From: Reyranella sp. CPCC 100927
Lineage (GTDB): Bacteria; Pseudomonadota; Alphaproteobacteria; Reyranellales; Reyranellaceae
Reading direction: 5' to 3'
DNA: 64,000 nucleotides
Assembly: GCF_007859315.1 (NCBI RefSeq)
Contig: NZ_VOHA01000001.1
Span: forward strand, 434,001-498,000
This document shows positions 28,247 to 36,556 of the stretch, piece by piece. Below the pieces are notes generated by a model. The model saw only the letters and a program-made list of their open reading frames with translations, ran no database searches and was not told where the DNA came from. Made by a program: the position numbers and the translations under genes. The stretch's first letter is position 1. The number at the start of each line of letters is the position of its first letter.

Positions 28247-30508
28247 CTACGGCAACGGCGTCGGGTCCAGGAAGCGGCGCACGACGTTTTCCATCAGGCG
28301 TGACACGTTGTTGTCGTAGCGATTGTGCGATAGCGCCGTGACCCAGGCGATCGAGCCGGTCGAGACCACGCCGCCGCCGTTGGCGGTGGGGAAGTAGACC
28401 AGGTCGGCGCGCACGCGCGCGTTCTGCTCGCCGTCGAGCCCGCGATGGAAGGTGCGGAACTCCTCGGGTGCCGGCATGCCGCCGTAACCGATGCGGTCGG
28501 CGCTGGCCACCAGCATCAGGCCGGGCGGCGAGCCCAGGGTGGCATCGGCGCGGTCGATCTCCAGCCCGGCGGCACCGCCGTTGCGGGCGCCGAAATTGCC
28601 GATCATCTCGTCAGCGCCGATGCCCTCGAACATCCACGCCACCTTGGAATCGTGGCTGGCCGGCAGGCGCCGGTAGCCGGCCGAGCGGTCGAACACCTGC
28701 GCATCGAAGCCGACGCCCACCAAGCGTTGTGGTGCGCGTCCATTGGTACGCCACAGGCCGCCGGCCTCGCCGGTGAAGGCGAGATGCGCCTCGCCGGCCT
28801 CGCCTTCCCAGGTGCGCACGCCGGTCACGTCGCGGCGCACCTCGATGGTGCTGGCAAGCTCGCGGTGGAAGGCGATGCGCCAGTAGAAGCCGTTGCCGCC
28901 GAGATACATGTGCCGGCCGCCGGACCGCTGGTAGGCGTCGAGCGCGTCCCACATCTCGCGCGAATAATACTCGGGGTGCGACAGCGTCATCACGCAGCGA
29001 TAGGGCCGCAGCGCCGCAAGCCCGTCGCGATGCAGATCCTCGTCGGTCACCACGTCGTAGGCGATGCCTTTCTCTTCCAGCCAGTCGATCAGGTGTGTGT
29101 CGTTGCCGTAGTTGAACGTGTTGCACCGCGGCCGCATGTTGAGGATCGGCCGCTTGGCCGAGCTGACGCGCCAGCCGCTGCCGTCGGCGTGGGTGTCATA
29201 GGTCGATGGCGCCAGCTCGCGATGCGCCTGCAGGTAGACGTCGTCCCGGGACAGGACCATCAGGCCTTCCAACATCGACTCGGCGTGCACCTGGTCGAGG
29301 CGCAGGACGCCGTTGGCGTAGGCGAGATAGGTCGCGATCGGCACGATGATCGCGAGCTTCGCCGCCGGTCGCGTGCGCGGCGAGCGCACGAAGAAGCCAA
29401 TGTAGCTCTCGACCGGATCGCCGTCGGATGGCGTCGCCGTGAGCCGCGCGGCGTAGTAGCCGGCGGGCCAGTCGGGCGGCACATCCAACGTGAAATCGGA
29501 CGACCAGCCGCAGTCGGCCATATCGTCGGCACAGAAATGAATGGCGCCGTACTGCGCCGGCAGCGCGCGCCAGTCACTGGCTGTGCCGTCCCAGTTAGCG
29601 CCGGTGACGCCGCGCGCCGGCACCTGCACCAGGCGCGCATGCAGGCGGTTGGCGGCGCGGTCGTGGGCCACCAGACCCGGGATGTCGACGGAGAAATCCC
29701 AGGCCGCGACCAGGTTCGGATCGCCGGGCGCCGGGCTGATGCTTTCGCACAGGGCGCGCATCGTGGCTGTATCGAGCGCGCCGCGGCAGAGTCGCGGCCG
29801 GTCGATCTTGCCGTCGAAATGCGCCGCCGTCAGCGGTGCCGCCAGCGCCTCGCCGGTGCAGCGCGCGGCAAGGACCAGCGGCACGTCGGCAGGCCACGCC
29901 AGACCGCCAGGTGCTTTCGCCTGGCCCGATGACGAGCGATCGCGCCCCGCCTGCGGGTCGAGACTGATCTGCTCGACGGCCAGTGTGCCGGACCCCGAAT
30001 CGTAGCGGCCACACACGAACAGCCACTCGCGCCCCAGTACCGGTTGGCTGCCGCGGGCCGTGCTCACGCTGCCTTTGCCGTCACCGACCACCAGCTCGAG
30101 ATGGCCGCCGACATCCAGGCCCAGGCGCCAGCCGGCCTGCGTATCATCGCGCCAGCGCGAGACGATGGTCTGCGCCGCGGCGCCCGGCCGGGTCGGCCAC
30201 AGGAAACAGCCGATGGTGAAGCTGGCGATGTCGCGCAGCACGGCGCGATCGGCCGCGACCGCACACGAGCCGGGTCGGATCGGCTGATGGCGCACGGCGC
30301 GCGGGCCATCAACGCTTGATGCCATCGGCACCAGCTTGAGGCCGGGTCCGGCCGGGTCGGGATCGCCGCAGCGCACGCGCATCAAGGTCACGTCGACCTT
30401 CTGCAGGGTGGCGCTGGAGAGATGGAAGGCCACCTTGCCGCCGGGTTCGACGGTCAAGGGAGAGGCGTAGCCGAGAACGGACGTCGTATCGATACCGCCG
30501 AGTTTCAT
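28247..30508 (-). CDS. N,N-dimethylformamidase-like large (beta) subunit
   Basis: A 753-residue protein resembling the large subunit of N,N-dimethylformamidase, which hydrolyses dimethylformamide to dimethylamine and formate at a mononuclear iron. Order: N-terminal beta region, a concanavalin/LamG-like domain (about 95-240), then the catalytic glutamine-amidotransferase-like core with HLIDWLEEKGIAYDVVTDED, TLSHPEYYSREMWDAL and YLGGNGFYWRIAF (about 465-550). Tyr and Glu residues for iron are present in this core, but I do not assign ligands. ATG 30508 starts one base after the small-subunit stop, matching the alpha-beta order of dmfA1A2. The natural substrate may be another N-substituted amide. 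Confidence 0.88.
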   Translation of the reverse strand: MKLGGIDTTSVLGYASPLTVEPGGKVAFHLSSATLQKVDVTLMRVRCGDPDPAGPGLKLVPMASSVDGPRAVRHQPIRPGSCAVAADRAVLRDIASFTIGCFLWPTRPGAAAQTIVSRWRDDTQAGWRLGLDVGGHLELVVGDGKGSVSTARGSQPVLGREWLFVCGRYDSGSGTLAVEQISLDPQAGRDRSSSGQAKAPGGLAWPADVPLVLAARCTGEALAAPLTAAHFDGKIDRPRLCRGALDTATMRALCESISPAPGDPNLVAAWDFSVDIPGLVAHDRAANRLHARLVQVPARGVTGANWDGTASDWRALPAQYGAIHFCADDMADCGWSSDFTLDVPPDWPAGYYAARLTATPSDGDPVESYIGFFVRSPRTRPAAKLAIIVPIATYLAYANGVLRLDQVHAESMLEGLMVLSRDDVYLQAHRELAPSTYDTHADGSGWRVSSAKRPILNMRPRCNTFNYGNDTHLIDWLEEKGIAYDVVTDEDLHRDGLAALRPYRCVMTLSHPEYYSREMWDALDAYQRSGGRHMYLGGNGFYWRIAFHRELASTIEVRRDVTGVRTWEGEAGEAHLAFTGEAGGLWRTNGRAPQRLVGVGFDAQVFDRSAGYRRLPASHDSKVAWMFEGIGADEMIGNFGARNGGAAGLEIDRADATLGSPPGLMLVASADRIGYGGMPAPEEFRTFHRGLDGEQNARVRADLVYFPTANGGGVVSTGSIAWVTALSHNRYDNNVSRLMENVVRRFLDPTPLP

Positions 30509-30509
30509 G

Positions 30510-30839
30510 TCAGTCCTCGATCGCCTGGCCGGTCAGCGCTTCCCAGCGCAGCTTGAAAACATCCCACTCGGCCGCGGCCAGCGAGTCGTAGGTCTTGTTG
30601 TGCATCAGCTCGATCGGCACGCCGCGCTCGCCCGGCAGTCGGCCCAGCACCCAGCGCCGGCCGGGATCCACCGTCACCAGCACGTAGCGGCCACCCGGCG
30701 ATTCCCAGCGCATGCGGTGCAACACCATCTGCAGCTCGCGGCTGTGCGGGCCCCTGGGCGCACGGCGGAATTCATCGACGAGATCGCGCCGCGTGGCGTC
30801 GATCGGATAATGAGCCGCATCAGGATCGTTGTTCAGCAT
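30510..30839 (-). CDS. N,N-dimethylformamidase-like small (alpha) subunit
   Basis: A 109-residue protein from ATG 30839 (MLNNDPDAAHYPIDATRRDL); upstream in-frame codons to 30872 are basic and unlikely. The core (SRELQMVLHRMRW, GGRYVLVTVDPGRRWVLGRL, AEWDVFKLRWEALTG) matches the small-subunit pattern and typical length of about 110-130. It is tightly coupled to the large subunit with one base between. In known enzymes the small subunit packs on the large one and is needed for activity. Position and pattern together support the assignment. Confidence 0.8.
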   Translation of the reverse strand: MLNNDPDAAHYPIDATRRDLVDEFRRAPRGPHSRELQMVLHRMRWESPGGRYVLVTVDPGRRWVLGRLPGERGVPIELMHNKTYDSLAAAEWDVFKLRWEALTGQAIED

Positions 30840-30940
30840 GCGCACGCCGCCCCGTCGTCGTTGGGCGCGCATCGTAGGAAATCACCGCGGTGTACGCATC
30901 GTCCAATCGCGACTGGGCTCCCCGCGCAAAAATGCAAAGC

Positions 30941-31041
30941 CCTGGGAGCGCGGGCGTCTCGCCCGCTCATGTCTTGGCGCTGCGCACAGGCGAAAGCATG
31001 GCTTTCGCCGGAAATGCGGGCGAGACGCCCGCGCTCCCAGG
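30941..31041. repeat. Dispersed hairpin repeat, family B (copy 3)
   Basis: Perfect 15-base ends identical to copy 2, with an inner GGCGAAAGCatgGCTTTCGCC hairpin and repeated GGGCGAGACGCCC-like blocks. It lies between the TetR gene and the dimethylformamidase-like operon. Confidence 0.92.
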
Positions 31042-31045
31042 GGGG

Positions 31046-31630
31046 CTAGTCCCGATCCGCCAAGGCCAGAAGGTGTGTACGGCTGGCACGCAGGATGCGG
31101 TTCGCCAAGTCCTTGTCGGGGACAAGGCGGGCCACGGTGAGGCTGCCGATCATGCCGGCGACGATGGCCAGCGCGCGCTCCTCGGCTTCCGCCGGCGACA
31201 GGTCGGGCAGCTGGCGGCGGACCGTATCCACCAGGGACTGGAACCCCTCGGTCATGGCGGCGCGGGCATCGGTGTCGCTGCGGGCGACCTCGCCGCCGAT
31301 TGCGGCCAATGCGCAGCCCTTCTCCGGCGTATCGCGGTGCAGCGGGTGCAGATAGCGGCGCAGCGCTGTTTCCAGCCCGCGGCCGTCCGGTGCCTTGTCG
31401 GCCGCCGTGGCGATATCCTCCGTCGTCTGGCTCAGCGCATGTCGGCAGGCCTCGGCCACCAACCGGCCCTTGGACTCGAAGTGCCGATAGAAGCCGCCAT
31501 GGGTGAGATCGGCCTCGGCCATCAGGTCGGCGATGCCGATGCCGGCGACACCATGCGCACGGAACTGGGTTGCCGCGGTCTCCACGATCCGGCGCCGGGT
31601 CTCTGCCGCTTCTTCCCTTGACCGTCTCAT
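31046..31630 (-). CDS. TetR/AcrR-family transcriptional regulator (first of two)
   Basis: A 194-residue repressor. The N-terminal HTH (about 12-58) reads RRRIVETAATQFRAHGVAGIGIADLMAEADLTHGGFYRHFESK in outline, and the C-terminal part is the TetR_C ligand domain with a cysteine in PEKGCALAA. The ATG overlaps the stop of the molybdopterin-subunit gene as ATGA, so they are one operon. Its probable operator is the 38-bp palindromic block upstream of that operon. It closely resembles the second TetR at 35849-36409. The inducer is unknown. Confidence 0.93.
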   Translation of the reverse strand: MRRSREEAAETRRRIVETAATQFRAHGVAGIGIADLMAEADLTHGGFYRHFESKGRLVAEACRHALSQTTEDIATAADKAPDGRGLETALRRYLHPLHRDTPEKGCALAAIGGEVARSDTDARAAMTEGFQSLVDTVRRQLPDLSPAEAEERALAIVAGMIGSLTVARLVPDKDLANRILRASRTHLLALADRD

Positions 31631-33978
31631 GACTTCGCCTCCTGCGCCTGCTGGATGGCGGCCCAGATCTTGGATGGTGTCAATGGCATGTCCAGGTGCG
31701 TGATGCCGAACGGCGCCAGGGCGTCGAGCACGGCGTGCACGATGGTGGGCGGCGCGCCGATGGTGCCGCTTTCGCCGATGCCCTTCACGCCCAGCGGATT
31801 GGTGGGCGAGGGCGTCTCCTGGAAGCAGGATCGGATCGCCGGCATCGTGTCGGCGCGCGGCACGGCATAGTCGAGCAGCGAGCCGGTCAGCAGCTGCCCG
31901 GTCTCGCGATCGTAGTGCACGTCCTCGTAAAGCGCCTGGCCGATGCCCTGCACCACGCCGCCGTGAATCTGGCCCTCCGCCAGCAGCGGGTTGATGATGA
32001 TGCCGGCGTCATCGACGGCGACGTAATCGAGGATCTCGACCACACCGGTCTCGGGATCGACCTCGACATAGGCCATGTGGACGCCCGACGGCGCACCCAG
32101 ACCCGTGGGATCGTAGAACAAGGTCTCGTCGAGCCCGGGGTCGAGGCCGGCGGGCAGGGCGTGGCCGACATACGCCATGCGTGCCACCGTCGCGAAGGAG
32201 AGCGGCGCGATGTCGGTGCCCGGCACGACGAAGCGGCCGGCCTGGTAGGCCACGTCCTTCTCGTCGACCTCCATCATGTTGGCCGCGATCTTGGTGGCCT
32301 TGGTGACGATGCGGCCGGCGCAGACCTTGGTGCTCGAACCACCGACCGCCATCGATCGGGAATTGAACGTGCCGTGGCCAGCCTGGACCTGGCGCGTGTC
32401 GCCCTGCACCACGGTGATGTCGTCGACCGGGATCTGCAGTGTGTCGGCGGCGATCTGCGCCAGCACGGTGACGTGCCCGTGGCCCTGGCTCATCGAACCC
32501 GAGAACAGCGTGGCCTTGCCGCCGGAATCGATGTTAATGCGCGCGCTCTCCCAGCCGCCGCGGTCGAAGCCGATCATGCCCAGGCGTCGCGACGGGCCCA
32601 TGCCGCACATCTCGGTGTAGGCCGCGACGCCGATGCCGCGATAGCGCCCTGATGCGCGCAACGGCGCTTGTTCGGCGCGGCGTGCCGCGTAGTCGAACAT
32701 CGCCAGTGCCTTGTCGAGGCAGCCCTGGTAGTTGCCGCTGTCGTAGAACACGCCTTTGCTGCCATAGGGACGATAGGGGAACTCCGTCGGCTGCACGAAG
32801 TTGAGGCGCCGCACGTCGACCGGGTCGAGGCCGAGATGGCGCGCGGTGGCTTCGACGGCGCGCTCCGCGATATACGCGCCCTCCGGGCGACCATAGCCGC
32901 GATAGGCGTCCACCGGCACCGTGTTGGTGACAATGACCTTGGCCACGGCCTGGTAGTTGTCGATGCGGTAGGTGCCGGTGCCGAAATTCACCGTATTTAC
33001 TGTCGGTCCGCCCGACGCCATGTTCGACAGGTAGGCGCCGACATTGCCCAGGGTCTCGACCTTCAGGCCCAGGATGCGGCCGTCGTTTCGGATGGCGATC
33101 TCCAGGTGCTCGGTATGGGCGCGCCCGTGGCTGGTCGCCTGGTGGCTTTCGGAGCGCGACTCCCACCACTTCACCGGCGCTTGCAACGTGCGCGCCAGCC
33201 AGGCGCACAGCAGTTCCTCGGGGTAGAGATGCATCTTGGCGCCGAAGCCGCCGCCGATATCCGGCGCCACGATGCGCAGGAGATGTTCGGGAATGCCCAC
33301 CGTCTCGGCGATCCAGCGCCGGTGCATGTGCGGCACCTGGCTTCCCATGTAGACGGTCAAGCTGCCGTCGTCCTCCGGTGCGGCGAGGATCGCGCGCGTT
33401 TCCATGCAGGTCGGGATCAGACGGTTGTTGACCAGGCGCAGGCGCAGGACATGGTCGGCGCTGCGCGCCGCCTCGGCATAGTCGCCGCCGCCGACCTTGT
33501 AGCGCGTGGTGATGTTGTTGGGCACGTTGTCGTGCAGCTGCGGCGCGCCGTCGGCGATGGCGGCCTCTTCGTCGACGACGGCCGGCAGTGGTTCATACAT
33601 CACGTCGATCAGGTCGCGCGCGTCCTCGGCCGCCGCGCGTGTTTCGGCCACGGCCACGGCGACGCATTCGCCCACGAACCGTACGCGGTCGGTGGCCACG
33701 ACCGGCCGATCCGGCACTGCTGTACCGGGAATGACCCAGTTCGGTCGGATCGATCCGATCCTGCCCACGAAATCGGCGCCCGCGAGAACAAGGCGCACAC
33801 CGGGTATCGCTCGCGCGGCCGTGACGTCCACGGCCGTGATGACAGCGTGCGCATGCGGGGATCGCAGGATGGCGACATGCAGCGTCCCCGGCACGCGAAT
33901 GTCGTCCACATAGCGTCCTCTGCCGGTCAGCAGCCGCCGATCCTCGCGCCGCCGCAGCGGTTGGCCGACATAGGACAT
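31627..33978 (-). CDS. Xanthine dehydrogenase family molybdopterin-binding subunit (orphan)
   Basis: A 783-residue catalytic subunit starting MSYVGQPLRRREDRRLLTG. It has PDIGGGFGAKMHLYPEE, the active-site loop AYRGYGRPE (358-366, form II-like) and the catalytic Glu region GVKGIGESGTIGAPP. The protein is full length. Unlike the cox-type cluster at 16-19.6 kb, no FAD or 2Fe-2S subunit is adjacent; it shares an operon only with a TetR regulator. Partners must be elsewhere or borrowed. The likely chemistry is hydroxylation of an aldehyde or aromatic ring. ATG 33978 is used; the longer frame enters the operator region. Confidence 0.92.
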   Translation of the reverse strand: MSYVGQPLRRREDRRLLTGRGRYVDDIRVPGTLHVAILRSPHAHAVITAVDVTAARAIPGVRLVLAGADFVGRIGSIRPNWVIPGTAVPDRPVVATDRVRFVGECVAVAVAETRAAAEDARDLIDVMYEPLPAVVDEEAAIADGAPQLHDNVPNNITTRYKVGGGDYAEAARSADHVLRLRLVNNRLIPTCMETRAILAAPEDDGSLTVYMGSQVPHMHRRWIAETVGIPEHLLRIVAPDIGGGFGAKMHLYPEELLCAWLARTLQAPVKWWESRSESHQATSHGRAHTEHLEIAIRNDGRILGLKVETLGNVGAYLSNMASGGPTVNTVNFGTGTYRIDNYQAVAKVIVTNTVPVDAYRGYGRPEGAYIAERAVEATARHLGLDPVDVRRLNFVQPTEFPYRPYGSKGVFYDSGNYQGCLDKALAMFDYAARRAEQAPLRASGRYRGIGVAAYTEMCGMGPSRRLGMIGFDRGGWESARINIDSGGKATLFSGSMSQGHGHVTVLAQIAADTLQIPVDDITVVQGDTRQVQAGHGTFNSRSMAVGGSSTKVCAGRIVTKATKIAANMMEVDEKDVAYQAGRFVVPGTDIAPLSFATVARMAYVGHALPAGLDPGLDETLFYDPTGLGAPSGVHMAYVEVDPETGVVEILDYVAVDDAGIIINPLLAEGQIHGGVVQGIGQALYEDVHYDRETGQLLTGSLLDYAVPRADTMPAIRSCFQETPSPTNPLGVKGIGESGTIGAPPTIVHAVLDALAPFGITHLDMPLTPSKIWAAIQQAQEAKS

Positions 33979-33993
33979 TGGCGCACCCATTAA

Positions 33994-34040
33994 GATGATG
34001 ATCGTCATCTATATAGATGATGACCATCATCAATCGTCAA
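33994..34040 (-). promoter_or_regulatory. Paired palindromic operators overlapping the promoter of the molybdopterin-subunit-TetR operon
   Basis: Bases 33994-34031 form a near-perfect 38-bp palindrome centred on TATATA (34010-34015). It consists of two 16-bp half blocks, GATGATGATCGTCATC and GATGATGACCATCATC, each itself palindromic at 7 of 8 pairs, with centres 22 bp apart. TTGACG (34035-34040, minus strand) and TATATA are 19 bases apart and could be the promoter. Binding by the TetR encoded in this operon is inferred. The GST gene starts in the other direction at 34145. Confidence 0.72.
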
Positions 34041-34144
34041 GCGCAAAAAGCACATCATGAGGTGATCTCAGCCGGCCATGAGGCAAACGACGATGCGGCT
34101 CGGCCGATCGTCGCGCATCATGCGCCGCCTGTCGGAGGTTGCGC

Positions 34145-34948
34145 ATGAGCCAGCTGCGAATCTTTTCCTATCTGCCCAATCCGCGCATCTGGAAGGCGAC
34201 CATCGCGGCCCGGCTGTGCGGCATTACCATCGATTTGCGCGGCGCCCCGCCCGGCGAGCTTCAGGACTGGCTGTGGGACTTCGATGCCCATCCGCTGTCA
34301 GACAGCGAACGGCAGGAACCGGCGCTCCAGCGTACCGGGCGGACAGGCTTCAAGAGTCGCCTCTACAAGACACCGGCGTTTCTGGAGGCGCACCCTTTCG
34401 GCACCGTGCCAGCCGCGTTCAGTCCCGACGGCAGGGTCGGGATCTTCGAATCCAACAGCATCATGCGCGCGGTGGCGCGGCTGGGCGTGAACACCTATCC
34501 GCTTTACGGCAGCGATGCCTATTCGGCCGCCCGTATCGACAGCTTCCTCGATGTCAGCCTGGTGTTTGCCCGCGATTCGCAGATCTATCTGCTCTCGCTG
34601 CGCGACACCGTCACGGCGGAAATCCACGCCCGCACGCGCGATGCGTTCAGCACCTACATCGCCGGCATCGATCAGGCGCTGGCGCCGGCGCGGTCGTTCC
34701 TGGTCGGCGACGACATCACCTTGGCCGATATCTGTTTCGTGGCCGAGCTCAGCCTGTTCGCCAACGAGAAGCCGCGGTCCAAGGCACTGGCCGCGCAAGG
34801 CCTGACGCCGATCCTGCATGATGGGCTCGAGGCGGAATATCCGCGTGCCATGGCGCACTACGCCAAGCTCCGCGCCCATCCGGCGTTCGCGCCCGATGTC
34901 GGGCCCTACCTGCAGAAGATCGCCAGCGCCGTCGCCAAGGCTGCCTAG
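34145..34948 (+). CDS. Glutathione S-transferase family protein
   Basis: A 267-residue protein starting MSQLRIFSYLPNPRIWKATI at ATG 34145 with GGAGG upstream. The thioredoxin-like half ends with IFESNSIMRAVARLG, the glutathione-binding E-S motif, and the C-terminal helical half has FLVGDDITLADICFVAEL, the typical N-capping region. It is longer than the usual 200-230, with an insertion around residues 35-65. It is divergent from the molybdopterin-subunit-TetR operon across the operator, so it may be controlled by the same TetR. Conjugation or reductive detoxification is likely. Confidence 0.88.
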   Translation: MSQLRIFSYLPNPRIWKATIAARLCGITIDLRGAPPGELQDWLWDFDAHPLSDSERQEPALQRTGRTGFKSRLYKTPAFLEAHPFGTVPAAFSPDGRVGIFESNSIMRAVARLGVNTYPLYGSDAYSAARIDSFLDVSLVFARDSQIYLLSLRDTVTAEIHARTRDAFSTYIAGIDQALAPARSFLVGDDITLADICFVAELSLFANEKPRSKALAAQGLTPILHDGLEAEYPRAMAHYAKLRAHPAFAPDVGPYLQKIASAVAKAA

Positions 34949-34957
34949 GGTCTAGTC

Positions 34958-35045
34958 TGTCATCCCGAGCGCAGCGAGGGATCTCCTGCGGTCGGACGTA
35001 CGGTGCGTCATTCGCGGGAGATCCCTCGCTGCGCTCGGGATGACA
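34958..35045. repeat. Dispersed hairpin repeat, family A (copy 6)
   Basis: Arms TGTCATCCCGAGCGCAGCGA and its complement, extended by CTCCTGCG/CGCGGGAG into the loop. It fills the gap between the convergent GST and CysQ-like genes. Confidence 0.92.
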
Positions 35046-35051
35046 GGTTAC

Positions 35052-35852
35052 CTACCCGCGCGACTTCAGCTTGATGTGTCCGGTGCGCGCGAACAGCGCG
35101 GCGTGCAGGTTCGGGCCGGCGGCGAGGAAGCTGTACTGCTGCGGCGTCGGGTTGTTGTAGGTCAACGCCTTGCCGTCATGCGCCGTCACGCGGCCGCCGG
35201 CCTCGCGCACGATCAGGTCGGCGGCGGCCAGGTCCCAGTCGTTCTTGGTGTTGAGCCCCATGGCGGCATCGGCGGCGCCGCTGGCGACCAGGGCCAGGCG
35301 GTAGGCCACCGAATCGCGCTGGATGATCTCCATCTCGGGCCACGGTTCACGCCAGGCCGGGTGCTTGAACATGGGGCCGTAGGCGGCCATGCGACAACCG
35401 GCGACCGTCTGTTGGTCGCTGACCTGGATCGGTATGCCATTCAACTGCGCACCCTGGTTGATCGCCGCTTCATAGAATTCGGCGACCGCCGGGTTGAACA
35501 GGGCCGCGGCGACCGGCACGCCGTTTTCGACCAGCGCCACGGCATGACAGAAATGCGGTGTGCCGTCGAGAAAGGCCCGCGTTCCGTCGATCGGATCGAC
35601 GACCCACACCCGTCCGCATTGCAGGCGCGCGGTGTCGTCCTCGGTCTCTTCCGACAGCCAACCGTAGTCCGGTCGCGCTTCGCACAGCCGCTGCCGCAGA
35701 TGGCGATCGACGGCGATGTCGGCCTCGCTGACCGGCGTGTCGCCCGGCTTCTGCCAGACCGTCAGCTCCGTGCGCCAGAAGCGCAGTGCCAGCGCGCCGG
35801 CTTCGCGCACCGCTGCGTTCAACAACGTGATGTCGGCGGCAAGATCGCTCAT
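35052..35852 (-). CDS. Inositol monophosphatase family protein, CysQ-like (3'(2'),5'-bisphosphate nucleotidase)
   Basis: A 266-residue Mg-dependent phosphatase. The metal-binding motifs are WLSEETEDD (about 65-73), DPIDGTRAF (about 86-94) and WDLAAADLIVREAGG (about 205-219). This arrangement is closest to CysQ, which removes the 3' phosphate from PAP during sulfate assimilation; histidinol phosphatase HisN is the main alternative. Its start overlaps the TetR stop by 4 bases, an odd pairing for a CysQ. No cys genes are nearby. Confidence 0.85.
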   Translation of the reverse strand: MSDLAADITLLNAAVREAGALALRFWRTELTVWQKPGDTPVSEADIAVDRHLRQRLCEARPDYGWLSEETEDDTARLQCGRVWVVDPIDGTRAFLDGTPHFCHAVALVENGVPVAAALFNPAVAEFYEAAINQGAQLNGIPIQVSDQQTVAGCRMAAYGPMFKHPAWREPWPEMEIIQRDSVAYRLALVASGAADAAMGLNTKNDWDLAAADLIVREAGGRVTAHDGKALTYNNPTPQQYSFLAAGPNLHAALFARTGHIKLKSRG

Positions 35853-36409
35853 GGGGCAGAGTCGCCGATCACGTGCGCCCTGGCGGTGGCGAGGATTTCG
35901 TCGCGCAGATCAGTATCGGTGGTTGATCGCGCCAGCGTCAGGGCGCCGACCATGATGGCCAGTGCCGCGATGGCACGATCACGCGACGGCGCGCCCTGGC
36001 CGCCATCGGCCATGCGCGCGACGCTGTCGATGGCGCGATCGAGGGCCGTGGAGAAGGCGGCTTTGACCGGTGCACTCTCGCGCGGCACGTCGCCGCCCAA
36101 CGCGGCGTAGGGACAGCCGTTGCCGCGGTCGCGCACATGTCTGGGGCTGAGATAGGCGTCGACGTAGGTCGACCAGTCGCCCAGCCCCGCCGCCCTCTTG
36201 GCGCTGTGGCGCGCGGCTTGAGAGATGGCTTCGGCGCAGAGCTCGTCCTTCGACTTGAAGTGCGTATAGAAGGCGCCGTGGGTCAAGCCGGCTGCCGCGG
36301 TGATCTCGGCGACCCCAACCTTATCGAAGCCCCTGTCGCGAAACAGCCGGCTCGCCGCCCGCAAGAGATCGTCGCGGTGCTGGGCGCTGGTTTCCTTCGA
36401 AACTTTCAT
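35849..36409 (-). CDS. TetR/AcrR-family transcriptional regulator (second of two)
   Basis: A 186-residue repressor with HTH region RDRGFDKVGVAEITAAAG and LTHGAFYTHFKSKDEL (about 17-60), followed by a TetR_C domain with GCPYAALGGDVPRES. The protein and its operator are similar to the TetR at 31046-31630, suggesting paralogues. It is divergent from the HCCA-isomerase operon, with two palindromes in the 147-base gap. The natural targets are that operon, itself and the CysQ-like gene, which overlaps it by 4 bases. Confidence 0.92.
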   Translation of the reverse strand: MKVSKETSAQHRDDLLRAASRLFRDRGFDKVGVAEITAAAGLTHGAFYTHFKSKDELCAEAISQAARHSAKRAAGLGDWSTYVDAYLSPRHVRDRGNGCPYAALGGDVPRESAPVKAAFSTALDRAIDSVARMADGGQGAPSRDRAIAALAIMVGALTLARSTTDTDLRDEILATARAHVIGDSAP

Positions 36410-36464
36410 GCCGACCTCGCAATTTTTCTCATCACAACGCCCCGACCGCGGACTTGACTGTTTT

Positions 36465-36509
36465 CATGATGGCCATCATCATAAATTTAATCATGATGAT
36501 TATCATGAT
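36465..36509. promoter_or_regulatory. Two palindromic operator-like sites between the TetR and HCCA-isomerase genes
   Basis: CATGATGGCCATCATC (36465-36480) and ATCATGATGATTATCATGAT (36490-36509, two mismatched pairs) have centres 27 bp apart, with an AT-rich stretch (ATAAATTTAA) between. The first site matches 14 of 16 bases of the inverted site at 34016-34031 near the other TetR. Promoters for both divergent genes probably overlap this block, as it is the most AT-rich stretch in the gap. Confidence 0.65.
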
Positions 36510-36556
36510 AGCGCAGCGCGGAATTAACCTCAATCGCCGACCCGCCGGGGGGAAAC

